DNA from: an uncultured Clostridia bacterium
Lineage (GTDB): Bacteria > Bacillota > Clostridia > Oscillospirales > Acutalibacteraceae
Reading direction: 5' to 3'
NCBI GenBank assembly: GCA_946184295.1
Contig: CAMHEZ010000003.1
Location: 1-64,000, forward strand
DNA length: 64,000 nt
Below are positions 1-9,171 of the stretch, in pieces (within the stretch, counting starts at the first letter, position 1; the number at the start of each line of letters is the position of its first letter). The notes under the pieces were generated by a model. That model was given only the letters and a program-made list of their open reading frames with translations. It had not been told where the DNA came from and made no database searches. Both the position numbers and the translations under genes were made by a program.

Positions 1-77
1 CTCGCTTAATTGCGCTTCGCTTTTCATTTCATTATTCTTTATTCTCTATTCTTTTAGCGGCGCGCATGCGCCGCGCT

Positions 78-776
78 TCATATTCCGCCGCCGTCGGTGT
101 TTTCCATGCCGCCCATGTCCAGGCGTTTTTGCAGGCAGCGAATCTGGGCTTGCAGAATGGTGATATCCTCTTCCACCGGGTCGGTGTAGTGAATCTGGTC
201 GAGTTCACCGCACGGCACCTGCCCCGCCACGCGCACCACACGCGCCGGTACGCCGACAGCCGTGGCGTCCGGGGGAATCTCCTGCAAGACCACCGCGCCC
301 GCCGCGATTCTCGCGTTATCCCCCACCGTGAAGGGACCCAGCACCTTCGCGCCGGAGCCAATCAGGACGTTATTGCCGATGGTGGGGTGACGCTTGCCGG
401 TATCCTTACCGGTGCCGCCGAGGGTCACGCCCTGATAGATGGTGCAACCGTCACCCACCTCGGCGGTCTCGCCGATGACAACCCCCATACCGTGATCGAT
501 GAGCACGCCGCGCCCGATCTTGGCGGCGGGGTGAATCTCAATCCCCGTGCGGCGCTTGGCACGTTCGCTGATCCAGCGGGCGAGGAATTTGAGATTGTGG
601 CGGAAACACCAGTTGGCGCGGCGGTGGGACATCAGTGCCTTATAGCCCGGATAGAGCAGCCGCACCTCAATGGCACTTCGCGCCGCCGGGTCGCGTTCCA
701 TAATGGCTTCAATCAAGTCCTTGCGGTAGCTTGACAATAGTACCAGCTCCTTGTCTGTTTGTTTATATGCGCCCAA
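78..776 (-). CDS. cysE: Serine O-acetyltransferase; real start may be the TTG near 737, because the ORF-track ATG lies inside repeat copy A
   Basis: Left-handed beta-helix acyltransferase motifs (GVLIDHGMGVVIGETAEVGDGCTIYQGVTLGGTG) and N-terminal ERDPAARS. Confidence 0.93.
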   Translation of the reverse strand: MGAYKQTDKELVLLSSYRKDLIEAIMERDPAARSAIEVRLLYPGYKALMSHRRANWCFRHNLKFLARWISERAKRRTGIEIHPAAKIGRGVLIDHGMGVVIGETAEVGDGCTIYQGVTLGGTGKDTGKRHPTIGNNVLIGSGAKVLGPFTVGDNARIAAGAVVLQEIPPDATAVGVPARVVRVAGQVPCGELDQIHYTDPVEEDITILQAQIRCLQKRLDMGGMENTDGGGI

Positions 777-936
777 GCCTGTTGCGTATCGAAGCGCGTC
801 TTGCTCGCAGGCTGCGCCTGCTTGTGGGGCGCTGCCCCACGCCCTGCAAGGGCTACTCGCCCTTGACCAGCTTTCGCTAGCGAAAGCGTGGAACCAGTCC
901 CCTGCACCCCGCGCCGCATTCGCGGCTAATTCATCA
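766..936 (-). repeat. Intergenic multi-hairpin repeat, copy A
   Basis: Contains gctttcgctagcgaaagc (870-887), gtggggcagcgccccac and caagggc/gcccttg stems, and the gcgcata right-end motif; shared with copies B-J. Confidence 0.85.
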
Positions 937-1828
937 ATTTCTCGAACAATCGCAATTCCGCCGCCAGTGCCGCCACGATGGCGCCGTTTTCCAGTCCGGC
1001 GGGGTAGGTTTTGAGCAGCTCGCGCTTGTCATTGTCGGCCAGCAGGTCGATGCTGTGCAGATAATCCTCATGAATGCCGTGCTTCTGACAGATCAGCTCA
1101 ATCAGCAGCGTGCGCAGCTCGTTCATGAGTTCGGCGGCGTAGATCACCGAGCCGCCGGCATTGGCGTGCTTGGCGAGATTGATTTTGTCATAGACGGCCT
1201 CCCACGTGAGCGCGGCAGCCGACGGGGCGACTGGCGCGGCGGGAATTTCGGGCAACGGCGCCTCTGCGGTCACGGGGACGGCAGCGGGGGCGGGCTGTTC
1301 CGGTTCGGGGCTCTCTCTGACGGGGTCTTCCGCAACCTTGCCCTCCGGCAGATAAAAATCCGCCGCCGCGCCGTGCCTGTCGAAGTAGGGCAGCCACCAG
1401 TCGAACGACGGCAGACTGTCGGCGGTGCAGATGAAAATTTCGAGGAAAAGTCCGCTCTCAAAGCGGTACTTTGCCACCGTGCGCCCGTCGGACTGCTCCT
1501 TTTCCTGCGTCTGGGGGCTGAGAAATTCGGTCACAAGAAAGTTGAGGTCGGCAAAGATTTTGTCCAGCTCTCCGGCCTTGCCCGCGGTCACGATGTGGAT
1601 ATCGCTGGGCGGACAGTGCCGCTCCCCCGCCAGCACGAAGGTTGCCACTTCCTCCACCTTGCGCACCATCACACCAAGCTTTTTGAGCAGCTCGCGGCGC
1701 GCCCGCATGATTTCACTTTGTTCCAAGATATTCACGTCCCTTTCTTTTTGATTTGCCAACAAAAAACACCCCCGCCGCGCTCCTTCTCTCCACAGAGAAA
1801 GACAGCGCAACGGAGGCGAAATTTTCAT
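926..1828 (-). CDS. Uncharacterised protein, possibly nucleotidyltransferase-like N-terminus with a helical C-terminal domain; true start probably 1735 (GTG), 1726 (TTG) or 1708 (ATG)
   Basis: Long ORF directly downstream of the T-box leader; N-terminal part of the ORF overlaps leader/RBS sequence; RBS-like aaaggga before 1735. Confidence 0.7.
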   Translation of the reverse strand: MKISPPLRCLSLWREGARRGCFLLANQKERDVNILEQSEIMRARRELLKKLGVMVRKVEEVATFVLAGERHCPPSDIHIVTAGKAGELDKIFADLNFLVTEFLSPQTQEKEQSDGRTVAKYRFESGLFLEIFICTADSLPSFDWWLPYFDRHGAAADFYLPEGKVAEDPVRESPEPEQPAPAAVPVTAEAPLPEIPAAPVAPSAAALTWEAVYDKINLAKHANAGGSVIYAAELMNELRTLLIELICQKHGIHEDYLHSIDLLADNDKRELLKTYPAGLENGAIVAALAAELRLFEKLMN

Positions 1829-2040
1829 GCAAAAAATCCCACGGTTCCACTCCTGTTTATCACTCGTACAGCCTTAACGCGGCCAAGGACGGGCGCGTAT
1901 TGCCCCGCGCCTGCGTGATGAAGGGTGCAATTCGTCCCTGCGCCGCGCCGGGAACGCTTGCAGCCGATGACGTTCCCTCTCTTGGGGCGGTAAAGCAGAA
2001 CCTACTAACCCTCTGAGCATTTCATCAAAAACAGAATTGT
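1829..2040 (-). ncRNA. T-box leader, cysteine-specific (specifier UGC, T-box UGGA)
   Basis: On - strand: stem-I motif AGAGAGGGAACGTCATCGGCTGCAAGCGTTCCC, specifier loop GAATTGCA, T-box AACAGGAGTGGAACCGTGGGATTTTTT; UGGA fits the U73 discriminator of tRNA-Cys. Confidence 0.9.
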
Positions 2041-2053
2041 CTATGTGATTACT

Positions 2054-2082
2054 ATTATATGCTATTCCCGCGGATTTTGCAA
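2054..2082 (-). promoter_or_regulatory. Sigma-A type promoter for the T-box transcript
   Basis: - strand TTGCAA (2077-2082), 17 nt spacer, TATAAT (2054-2059). Confidence 0.75.
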
Positions 2083-2157
2083 CCGTTATTTTGAAATAAT
2101 TTGCATGGTGAGGCCTGTTTTTTTTCGCTTATTTCGCTAAAGTCTCCCATGCGGCGA

Positions 2158-2201
2158 AAAGCCGCCCCCGGCAGATGGGTAACACCTGCGGGAGCGGCTT
2201 T
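2158..2201 (-). terminator. Hairpin downstream of rny
   Basis: Inverted repeat aaagccgc...gcggcttt with inner cccggcag/ctgcggg. Confidence 0.5.
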
Positions 2202-2233
2202 CCGGGGATTTATTCTGAAATGGAAAGAGAAAT

Positions 2234-3817
2234 CTACTTGGCATATTCGGAGGCACGGCTCTCACGAATGACATTGACCTTGATCTGACCGGGATACTCC
2301 AGCTCACTCTCAATCTGCTTGCAGATTTCGCGGGCGAGAAAGGGCATATCCGCGTCGCTCACGGCCTCGGGCTTGACGATGACACGCACCTCGCGGCCGG
2401 CCTGAATGGCAAAACTCTCGGACACGCCGGAGAAGCCGGAGGCGATTTCCTCTAGGCGCTGCAAACGCTTGATGTAGCTCTCCACATTTTCTCTGCGTGC
2501 GCCGGGACGTGCGGCGGACACCGCGTCAGCGGCCTGCACGAGACAGTCGGTGATGGAGGTCGCCTCCACGCCGCCGTGATGCGCGGCAATGGCGTGAATG
2601 ATGTGTTCCTGTTCGCGGTACTTGCGCGCCACGTCCACGCCGATATCCACATGACTGCCCTCCATCTCGTAATCCAGCGCCTTGCCGATGTCATGCAGCA
2701 GACCGGCGCGGCGTGCGGCTGCCACATCAGCTCCCAATTCGGCGGCCATCGCGCCGGCGATCACGGAAACCTCCAGCGAATGCTTGAGCACGTTCTGACC
2801 GTAGCTGGTGCGGTAGCGCAGACGGCCCAGCAGCTTGACCAATTCGGGGTGAAGACCCATGACATTGGCCTCCAGCATGGCCTTTTCGCCTTCCTCTTTG
2901 ATGGTCATTTCAATCTCGCGGTTGGCCTTGTCCACCATTTCCTCGATGCGGGCGGGATGAATGCGGCCGTCGGCGATGAGGCGGTTCATGGCAATGCGTG
3001 CCACTTCGCGCCGAATGGGGTTAAAGCAGGAAAGAGTAATCGCCTCGGGTGTGTCGTCGATGATGATGTCCACGCCGGTGGCGGTTTCGAGGGCGCGGAT
3101 ATTTCTGCCCTCGCGGCCGATGATGCGGCCCTTCATCTCGTCATTGGGCAGCGGCACGACCGACACGGTGGATTCCGCCACATAATCGGAAGCGCAGCGC
3201 TGAATAGCGAGCGAGATGATGTTCTTGGCCTTCTTCTCGGCTTCTTCCTTCGTCTGCTGTTCGTATTCCTTGATTTTGACGGCCTTTTCATGTATCAACT
3301 CGTCCTCGAGTGCCTGCATGAGCTGTTCCTTGGCCTGCTCGGCAGTGAGGTTTGCCAGCTTTTCCAGCAATTCGAGCTGACTGCGGTGAAGCGCTTCGGC
3401 CTCGGCGAATTTGTCGTCCGCCTGCTTCATGCGGGCGGATACCTGTTCGAGCTTCTTTTCCGCCTGCTCGATCTTCTTGTTCAGGTGCTCCTCGCGCTGC
3501 TGCACGCGCTTTTCCTGCTTGTTGATCTCGCTGCGGCGCTCGCGCATTTCCTTTTCATTGTCGGATTTGAGCGCATAGACCTCTTCCTTGCCCTTGAGGA
3601 CAATTTCCTTGCGTCTGGACTCACCTTTTTTCTTGGCGTCCTCCACAATGCGCTTTGCCTCCTCTTCGGCAGAGGAAATGGCGGCCTCGGCCACCTTTTT
3701 GCGTTCTTCATAGCCCAGTTTATGGCCTTCCTCCAGACCTGATTTCCGTCCGAGGACCAGCATCACTGCGCCGGCGATCAATCCGATGAACAAACCCAAT
3801 AAAAACCACTTTAACAT
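2234..3817 (-). CDS. rny: Ribonuclease Y
   Basis: N-terminal TM segment, long coiled coil, KH motif [17 protein letters not shown] motif [10 protein letters not shown]; start at MLKWFLLG after an aaaggagg RBS. Confidence 0.96.
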   Translation of the reverse strand: MLKWFLLGLFIGLIAGAVMLVLGRKSGLEEGHKLGYEERKKVAEAAISSAEEEAKRIVEDAKKKGESRRKEIVLKGKEEVYALKSDNEKEMRERRSEINKQEKRVQQREEHLNKKIEQAEKKLEQVSARMKQADDKFAEAEALHRSQLELLEKLANLTAEQAKEQLMQALEDELIHEKAVKIKEYEQQTKEEAEKKAKNIISLAIQRCASDYVAESTVSVVPLPNDEMKGRIIGREGRNIRALETATGVDIIIDDTPEAITLSCFNPIRREVARIAMNRLIADGRIHPARIEEMVDKANREIEMTIKEEGEKAMLEANVMGLHPELVKLLGRLRYRTSYGQNVLKHSLEVSVIAGAMAAELGADVAAARRAGLLHDIGKALDYEMEGSHVDIGVDVARKYREQEHIIHAIAAHHGGVEATSITDCLVQAADAVSAARPGARRENVESYIKRLQRLEEIASGFSGVSESFAIQAGREVRVIVKPEAVSDADMPFLAREICKQIESELEYPGQIKVNVIRESRASEYAK

Positions 3818-4110
3818 TGTTTTACACACAACCTCCTTTGTAAAGTCAGGTCGGCGCAAACGTCAACAATTCATTAACAAATATCACATGAGGAATAAAT
3901 TAAAAAAATATATATAGCAATATATGAATTAAAATATGCCAAAACAATATAGCAATTGCATTGCCTTCCGGTTGCACCGCCCAGTGCGGCGCTTCGTCAC
4001 CATGTCGAAAAAACGCCGCGCAATCAGTGTTGTTGGATTATTCATAGAGGGAACCGTCCCACGGCAATAGGTTCACATGAACCGCCGCCGCAAAAACAAT
4101 TACCCTGTAT

Positions 4111-4139
4111 ATTGTAGTCCATTTTTTTATTTATGTCAA
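4111..4139 (-). promoter_or_regulatory. Candidate sigma-A promoter, predicted to give rny a leader of about 280 nt
   Basis: - strand TTGACA (4134-4139), 17 nt spacer, TACAAT (4111-4116). Confidence 0.65.
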
Positions 4140-4209
4140 GAAATTTAAAAATGGTTTTACGATTTTTGTGCAAGAATTTTTTGTCATCGGCAGCAACGCA
4201 GCAGCGTAC

Positions 4210-4437
4210 GGAAATCAATTTTGAAAAGCGAAGCGCAATTAGCCGCGAATGCGGCGCGGGGTGCAGGGGGCTAGCTCCACGCTTTCGCTAGCGAAAGCTG
4301 GTCAAGGGCAGCGCCCTTGCAGGGGAGTGGGGGCAGCGCCCACACGAGCGAAGCCATTGGCTGAGCGAGCAAGACGCACCAAGACACGCAACAGGGCCAG
4401 GCGAATCCGATAGAAGAACCCATCAAAATTGATTTCC
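4210..4437 (+). repeat. Intergenic multi-hairpin repeat, copy B, with 14 bp terminal inverted repeats
   Basis: ggaaatcaattttg (4210-4223) and caaaattgatttcc (4424-4437) are exact inverted repeats around the hairpin core. Confidence 0.88.
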
Positions 4438-4459
4438 CTGCGCAGTAACGAAAGATGTA

Positions 4460-4488
4460 TTGACAAGCCATCACGATACCAATATAAT
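4460..4488 (+). promoter_or_regulatory. Consensus sigma-A promoter
   Basis: TTGACA (4460-4465), 17 nt spacer, TATAAT (4483-4488), upstream of the serine hydrolase gene. Confidence 0.85.
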
Positions 4489-4523
4489 GGAATACAAACC
4501 CACAGGATAGGAGCATCAGCCTG

Positions 4524-6047
4524 ATGAAACAAACCAACCGTTCTGCCCGACTGACGGCGCTGGCCGTTCTGGGCGTATGCCTTGCCTCCATCGGCGGCGC
4601 GCTGCTCTTTGCCCGCGCGAACGCCCCCGGCGACGCCGTTTCCACCGCCGACCGCACGGTATCGGCTTCCGAAAGCCGCGCCGAACGCGATGATACGTCC
4701 GTGCCCCCTTCCCCCCTCCCCAAAGAGGAAACCGTGACCGTCACCTACGTCAAGGCAACCAAGGCCGCCAATATCCGCGCCGCCGACAGCGACGACGCGG
4801 CCGTCATCGCCGCGCTGCCCGCCGGCAGCGAACTGCCCTATGTCTCCGAGAGCCGCAGCAGGTATCAAATCACCTGTGAGGACGGCCGGAACGGTTGGGT
4901 GCCGAAAAATCTGTGCGGCAAAATCGAGAAAGAGATCGTCATCACCCACGTGCCGGACTTCACGGCGGGACAGCCCATCGACATGAAGGGATACCACGAG
5001 GGCGACGCGCTCGCGGCCATCTTCAAACAATATCACACGGTGGGCGCGTCGGTCGCCGTCATCAAGGACGGACAGGTCTGCTACCATTACGAATACGGCT
5101 ACGCCAACAAGGCGGAAAAGAAAAAAGTGACCGAGGCCACCAAATTCCGCATTGCCTCGGTGTCGAAGGTCTTCACCGCCATGCTGGCGATGAAGCAGTC
5201 CGACGATGGCCTGCTGGATCTGGACAGGGATATCGGGGAAATTCTCGGCTATCGGGTGGGACACCCTGCCTTTCCGCAGCAGCCGGTTACAACCAGAATG
5301 CTGCTGACCCACACGGCGGGACTGGTGGACCGCAAGGATATGTACCGCCAGCCGCTGCGGGAGCTGCTGTCCAACCGCCGGTATTATAATTCCAAACCCG
5401 GCACGAGCTTCCTCTATTCCAACCTGAGCATGGGCACGGCGGGGGCTGTGCTGGAAAAAAGCGCGGGACAAACGGTTTCGGAGTATGCCCGCGACGCGTT
5501 TCTTGCGCCGATGGGGCTGGATGCGTCCTTTGACGCACAATATCTCTCGGACAAGTCGCTCGTGGCCGACTGCTACGAAAACGGCGCCATTGCCTGCGAC
5601 AACAAATTCCTGACCCGTAACCAGACGGTCGGCACGCCGGGAACGACCTTCCACCTGACGGCCGGGGGGCTGCTCATCAGCGCGGAAGATCTGGCCTCGC
5701 TGATGACGCTGCTCATCAATGACGGGCAGTATAACGGCACACGGTATCTCTCGCAGGCCGCGCTGGACGAAATGCTGGCCAAGCAATGTGAAACCAAGCA
5801 GAATTTTACGCAGTGCATCGGCATTCGCAAGATGAATAACCTTGTCAGCGAGCGGGACATGTATTATCACAACGGCAACGCCTACGGCATCCACTCGCTC
5901 ATAGCGCTCGACCCGGCGGACAGGAGCGGCGTGGCGGTCATCACCTCCGGCTCCTACCCCACCAGAAGGGACAATACCCTGTTCGCGGTCTGTGACGACG
6001 TGCTCGCCTGCTGTTACGACAGCGTGCTGTCAGCGGACGCGGACTGA
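4524..6047 (+). CDS. Secreted SH3-domain plus beta-lactamase-family (class C-like) serine hydrolase
   Basis: Signal/TM N-terminus, SH3-like segment (TKAANIRAADSDDAAVIAALPAGSELPYV), SVSK (SxxK) and YSN motifs. Confidence 0.88.
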   Translation: MKQTNRSARLTALAVLGVCLASIGGALLFARANAPGDAVSTADRTVSASESRAERDDTSVPPSPLPKEETVTVTYVKATKAANIRAADSDDAAVIAALPAGSELPYVSESRSRYQITCEDGRNGWVPKNLCGKIEKEIVITHVPDFTAGQPIDMKGYHEGDALAAIFKQYHTVGASVAVIKDGQVCYHYEYGYANKAEKKKVTEATKFRIASVSKVFTAMLAMKQSDDGLLDLDRDIGEILGYRVGHPAFPQQPVTTRMLLTHTAGLVDRKDMYRQPLRELLSNRRYYNSKPGTSFLYSNLSMGTAGAVLEKSAGQTVSEYARDAFLAPMGLDASFDAQYLSDKSLVADCYENGAIACDNKFLTRNQTVGTPGTTFHLTAGGLLISAEDLASLMTLLINDGQYNGTRYLSQAALDEMLAKQCETKQNFTQCIGIRKMNNLVSERDMYYHNGNAYGIHSLIALDPADRSGVAVITSGSYPTRRDNTLFAVCDDVLACCYDSVLSADAD

Positions 6048-6197
6048 GGTCCCTCGTTTATGCAGGATAAATCCGCCAATTATTCATTTATGCAGGAATA
6101 ACCAGCAAAACTGCGCCTAAAAAACCGATTTTTTGCAAGCTGTTTTTGTATTATTATACAAAAATTCGGAATCGGACATCTTTTTGTTCAAATTCTG

Positions 6198-6226
6198 TTG
6201 ACAAACGGTTAATATTGTGCTAATTT
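6198..6226 (+). promoter_or_regulatory. Sigma-A promoter of the ABC transporter operon
   Basis: TTGACA (6198-6203), 17 nt spacer, extended -10 TGC-TAATTT (6221-6226). Confidence 0.65.
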
Positions 6227-6281
6227 ATGGTTGCATTCAAAACGTGCAAACGTACCATCGTACAGCAGGAGGAAGATATCT

Positions 6282-7106
6282 ATGAAAAAGGTTATCGCCA
6301 TGCTCCTCGCGTCCGCCATGCTCTGTGTGAGCTTCGTGGGCTGCAAGGGCAACGACAAGCAGAACAATGTCAGCAAGTCCGACACCGCCGCAGTCGATGT
6401 GAGCGACGTCAAGTTCATCAAGGACGGCACGCTCACCGTCGGCATGGAAATCGGCTACCCGCCCTTTGAGGATAAGGCCGAGAACGGCGAGCCCGTCGGC
6501 TACGACGTCGATCTGGTCTACGCTGTCGCGGACAAGCTGGGCCTGGAGGTCAACATCGTTGACACCGCTTTTGACGTCATTTTCGCCGGCATCGGCACCA
6601 ACTATGACTGCGTGGTTTCCGCCGTCACCATCACCGACGAGCGCAGAGAGAACTGCCTCTTCTCCGACCCCTATATCGACAGCTATCAGGCCGTCGTCAT
6701 CAAGAAGGGCAGCAACATCAAGATTGAGTCGCTCAAGGATCTTTCCGGCAAGTCCGTGGCGCTTCAGGACGCGACCACTTCCAAGGCGCTTCTCGAGGAC
6801 ATGATCGAGACCGGCACCGTCAAGGACTGCAAGATGGGTCCGTCTGAGAAGGTTCTCACCGCTTTCACCGCTCTGGACAACGGCGAATACGACGTGGTTC
6901 TCTGCGACAGCCCGGTAGCCGACACCTATCTCACCAACTACCCCGACAAGTACGAGCTGGCTTTCCTCGATCACGAGAACGTGGAGCAGTTCGGCGTGGC
7001 AATGGCCAAGGACAATGAGGCGCTTCAGACCGCGATCAACGAGGCGATGGCGCAGCTCAAGGACGAAGGCTTCTTTGAGGACAACACCGCTAAGTGGTTT
7101 GCGTAA
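6282..7106 (+). CDS. Amino-acid ABC transporter substrate-binding lipoprotein
   Basis: Lipobox-like VSFVGC; family motifs LTVGMEIGYPPFE, GYDVDL; adjacent permease and ATPase. Confidence 0.93.
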   Translation: MKKVIAMLLASAMLCVSFVGCKGNDKQNNVSKSDTAAVDVSDVKFIKDGTLTVGMEIGYPPFEDKAENGEPVGYDVDLVYAVADKLGLEVNIVDTAFDVIFAGIGTNYDCVVSAVTITDERRENCLFSDPYIDSYQAVVIKKGSNIKIESLKDLSGKSVALQDATTSKALLEDMIETGTVKDCKMGPSEKVLTAFTALDNGEYDVVLCDSPVADTYLTNYPDKYELAFLDHENVEQFGVAMAKDNEALQTAINEAMAQLKDEGFFEDNTAKWFA

Positions 7107-7142
7107 GTCTTGTCCCCTGGCAGATAAAAAATAATTGATTAG

Positions 7143-7189
7143 AGGCACATGGCGGCGATTTTCGCTGTGTGCCTTTAATTGGTTTTTTT
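7143..7189 (+). terminator. Intra-operon hairpin / partial terminator between substrate-binding protein and permease genes
   Basis: aggcacatggcg ... cgctgtgtgcct stem, T run at 7183-7189. Confidence 0.55.
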
Positions 7190-7220
7190 GCATTATTATG
7201 AGAACAGAAGGTGTTATCAA

Positions 7221-8288
7221 ATGAAAACCTCGAAGATTTCCGATTTCTTCCGGTGGCTTGTCTCGGTCTTTGACGTGAGAAAATGGGAGCGCAAGTCGCG
7301 TATTATTGCCATCGTGCTGGTGGCGCTCTTTGTGGTCGCCACGGCGTTTGCCTTTGTCAAGCCGAGCGAGGAAGAACTCATGGACAGCGCCTCCCAGCAA
7401 ATCCGCACGGAGCTGAAAAAAGACGAGACGCGTTCCCGCCGTCAGGTCGCCATCACCTACAACGACCTCTACTTTATCAATTACGGGTCCTTCTCGACCT
7501 CCGGCGTGAAGGGCATCAGTGAGAAATACGTCGGCTTTGCGGGCAGCGTTCACAAAGCGGACGACGGCGCGTGGAACGTGGTCGGTCAGTTCATCAATTA
7601 TACATACCGTATGCTGGGCTGCGGTCAGAGTATGCTCTACGGCGCCAAGCTGACCATTCTGCTGACCACTATCAGCATTGTCTGCGGTCTGTTTATCGCG
7701 ATTTTCTTAGCGCTGGGCAAGATTTCCAAAAATCCGCTCATCAGCCTGCCCTGCCGCGCGTATATTTTCTTCTTCCGCGGCACGCCGCTGATGATTCAGA
7801 TCTTCTGCATCTATCTGGCGATTCCCGGCATTTTCGAGGGTTTCAGCTGGCGCAGCCTGTTTGACTCCAACGACCCCGAAGGCGTGTTCAAGGGCGCGTT
7901 TGTGGCGGCGGCGATTGCCTTCATTCTCAACAGCGCGGCCTACTGCGCGGAAATCGTGCGCGCGGCGGTGGAATCCATCGACAAGGGGCAGTATGAGGCG
8001 GCCAAGGCGCTGGGCATGAGCTACGGTCAGACCATGAGCAAGATCATCATTCCCCAGTCGGCGCGGCGCATGATTCCCCCTGTCTGTAACGAGTTTGTCA
8101 TGATGATTAAGGACGCCTCCCTGGTGTTCGTCATCGGTCTGATGGACATCACCACCATTTCCAAGACCATTTCGGCGAGCGGCTCCTACCTGGTCTTCAT
8201 TCCGGCGCTGGTCATCTACCTCATCATCACGGCATTTTTCACCTATGTCTTCGGCAAGATCGAGAAGAAATTCTCGGTGTATGAATAA
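7221..8288 (+). CDS. Amino-acid ABC transporter permease (HisM/GlnP-like)
   Basis: EAAKALGMSYGQTMSKIIIPQSARRMIPP permease signature; multiple TM segments. Confidence 0.93.
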   Translation: MKTSKISDFFRWLVSVFDVRKWERKSRIIAIVLVALFVVATAFAFVKPSEEELMDSASQQIRTELKKDETRSRRQVAITYNDLYFINYGSFSTSGVKGISEKYVGFAGSVHKADDGAWNVVGQFINYTYRMLGCGQSMLYGAKLTILLTTISIVCGLFIAIFLALGKISKNPLISLPCRAYIFFFRGTPLMIQIFCIYLAIPGIFEGFSWRSLFDSNDPEGVFKGAFVAAAIAFILNSAAYCAEIVRAAVESIDKGQYEAAKALGMSYGQTMSKIIIPQSARRMIPPVCNEFVMMIKDASLVFVIGLMDITTISKTISASGSYLVFIPALVIYLIITAFFTYVFGKIEKKFSVYE

Positions 8289-8303
8289 AGGAGGGACTGC
8301 GCT

Positions 8304-9062
8304 ATGTCAATGATTCGTACCGAGCATGTCAGCAAGAAATTCGGTCATCTGGAAGTGCTCAAGGACGTCAACCTGACCGTGGAAAACGGCGAAGTGATCT
8401 GCATCATCGGCCCTTCCGGCGCGGGCAAATCCACCTTTCTGCGCTCGCTCAACCAGCTGGAAATGATTACCGGCGGCAAAATCTACATTGAGGACGAGCT
8501 GTTTCTCCACCGGGAACACGACAAGACCGTGGAAAGTATCGACAAGGAGAAGCACAAGGCACTGATGCTGGAAATGGGCATGGTGTTTCAGCACTTCAAC
8601 CTGTTCCCGCACAAGACCGTGCTGGAAAATCTGATGCTGGCGCCCATGACCGTGAAGGGCAAGAGTCAGGAGGAAGTGGAGCCGCTGGCCCGTCAGCTGC
8701 TGAGTGAAGTGGGTCTTTCGGACAAGGCGGACGTATACCCCTCCAAGCTCTCCGGCGGCCAGAAGCAGCGCGTCGCGATCGCCCGCGCACTCGCCATGCA
8801 GCCCAAGATCATGCTCTTTGACGAGCCGACCTCCGCACTTGACCCCGAACTGGTAGGCGAAGTGCTCAACGTCATGAAGAAGCTCGCCGAGGAAGGCATG
8901 ACCATGCTGTGCGTCACGCACGAGATGGGCTTTGCCCGCGAAGTGGCCGACAGAGTGGTCTTCATGGCCGACGGCATCATCATGGAAGAGGGCAAGCCGG
9001 AGGAGATGTTCAACAATCCCCAGAACGCCCGTACCAAGCAATTCCTGCAAAGTATCCTGTAA
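8304..9062 (+). CDS. Amino-acid ABC transporter ATP-binding protein (GlnQ-like)
   Basis: Walker [18 protein letters not shown], Walker [15 protein letters not shown]. Confidence 0.96.
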   Translation: MSMIRTEHVSKKFGHLEVLKDVNLTVENGEVICIIGPSGAGKSTFLRSLNQLEMITGGKIYIEDELFLHREHDKTVESIDKEKHKALMLEMGMVFQHFNLFPHKTVLENLMLAPMTVKGKSQEEVEPLARQLLSEVGLSDKADVYPSKLSGGQKQRVAIARALAMQPKIMLFDEPTSALDPELVGEVLNVMKKLAEEGMTMLCVTHEMGFAREVADRVVFMADGIIMEEGKPEEMFNNPQNARTKQFLQSIL

Positions 9063-9070
9063 AACACACC

Positions 9071-9125
9071 ACACCGCCGCACCGACCGCGCTCCCCCGCG
9101 TGTCCACCTGCGGCGGTGTTTTTTG
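9071..9125 (+). terminator. Rho-independent terminator after the ABC operon
   Basis: acaccgccgca ... tgcggcggtgt followed by T6. Confidence 0.8.
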
Positions 9126-9171
9126 ACATATGCCATAAAAACTATTTACTTTTGGGAGAGAATGATTTACA

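Noticed and set aside
3838-3866. TTGACG-17-TTACAA as an rny-proximal promoter
   Set aside because: The -10 would overlap the aaaggagg RBS, leaving no room for a transcription start upstream of it.
3890-4110. 6S RNA upstream of rny
   Set aside because: Some pairing is visible but no recognisable 6S central bubble or closing stem; kept only as a leader/sRNA candidate.
4302-5894. 530 aa - strand ORF opposite the serine hydrolase
   Set aside because: Runs through repeat B and lacks motifs; the + strand protein has SxxK/YxN and a consensus promoter.
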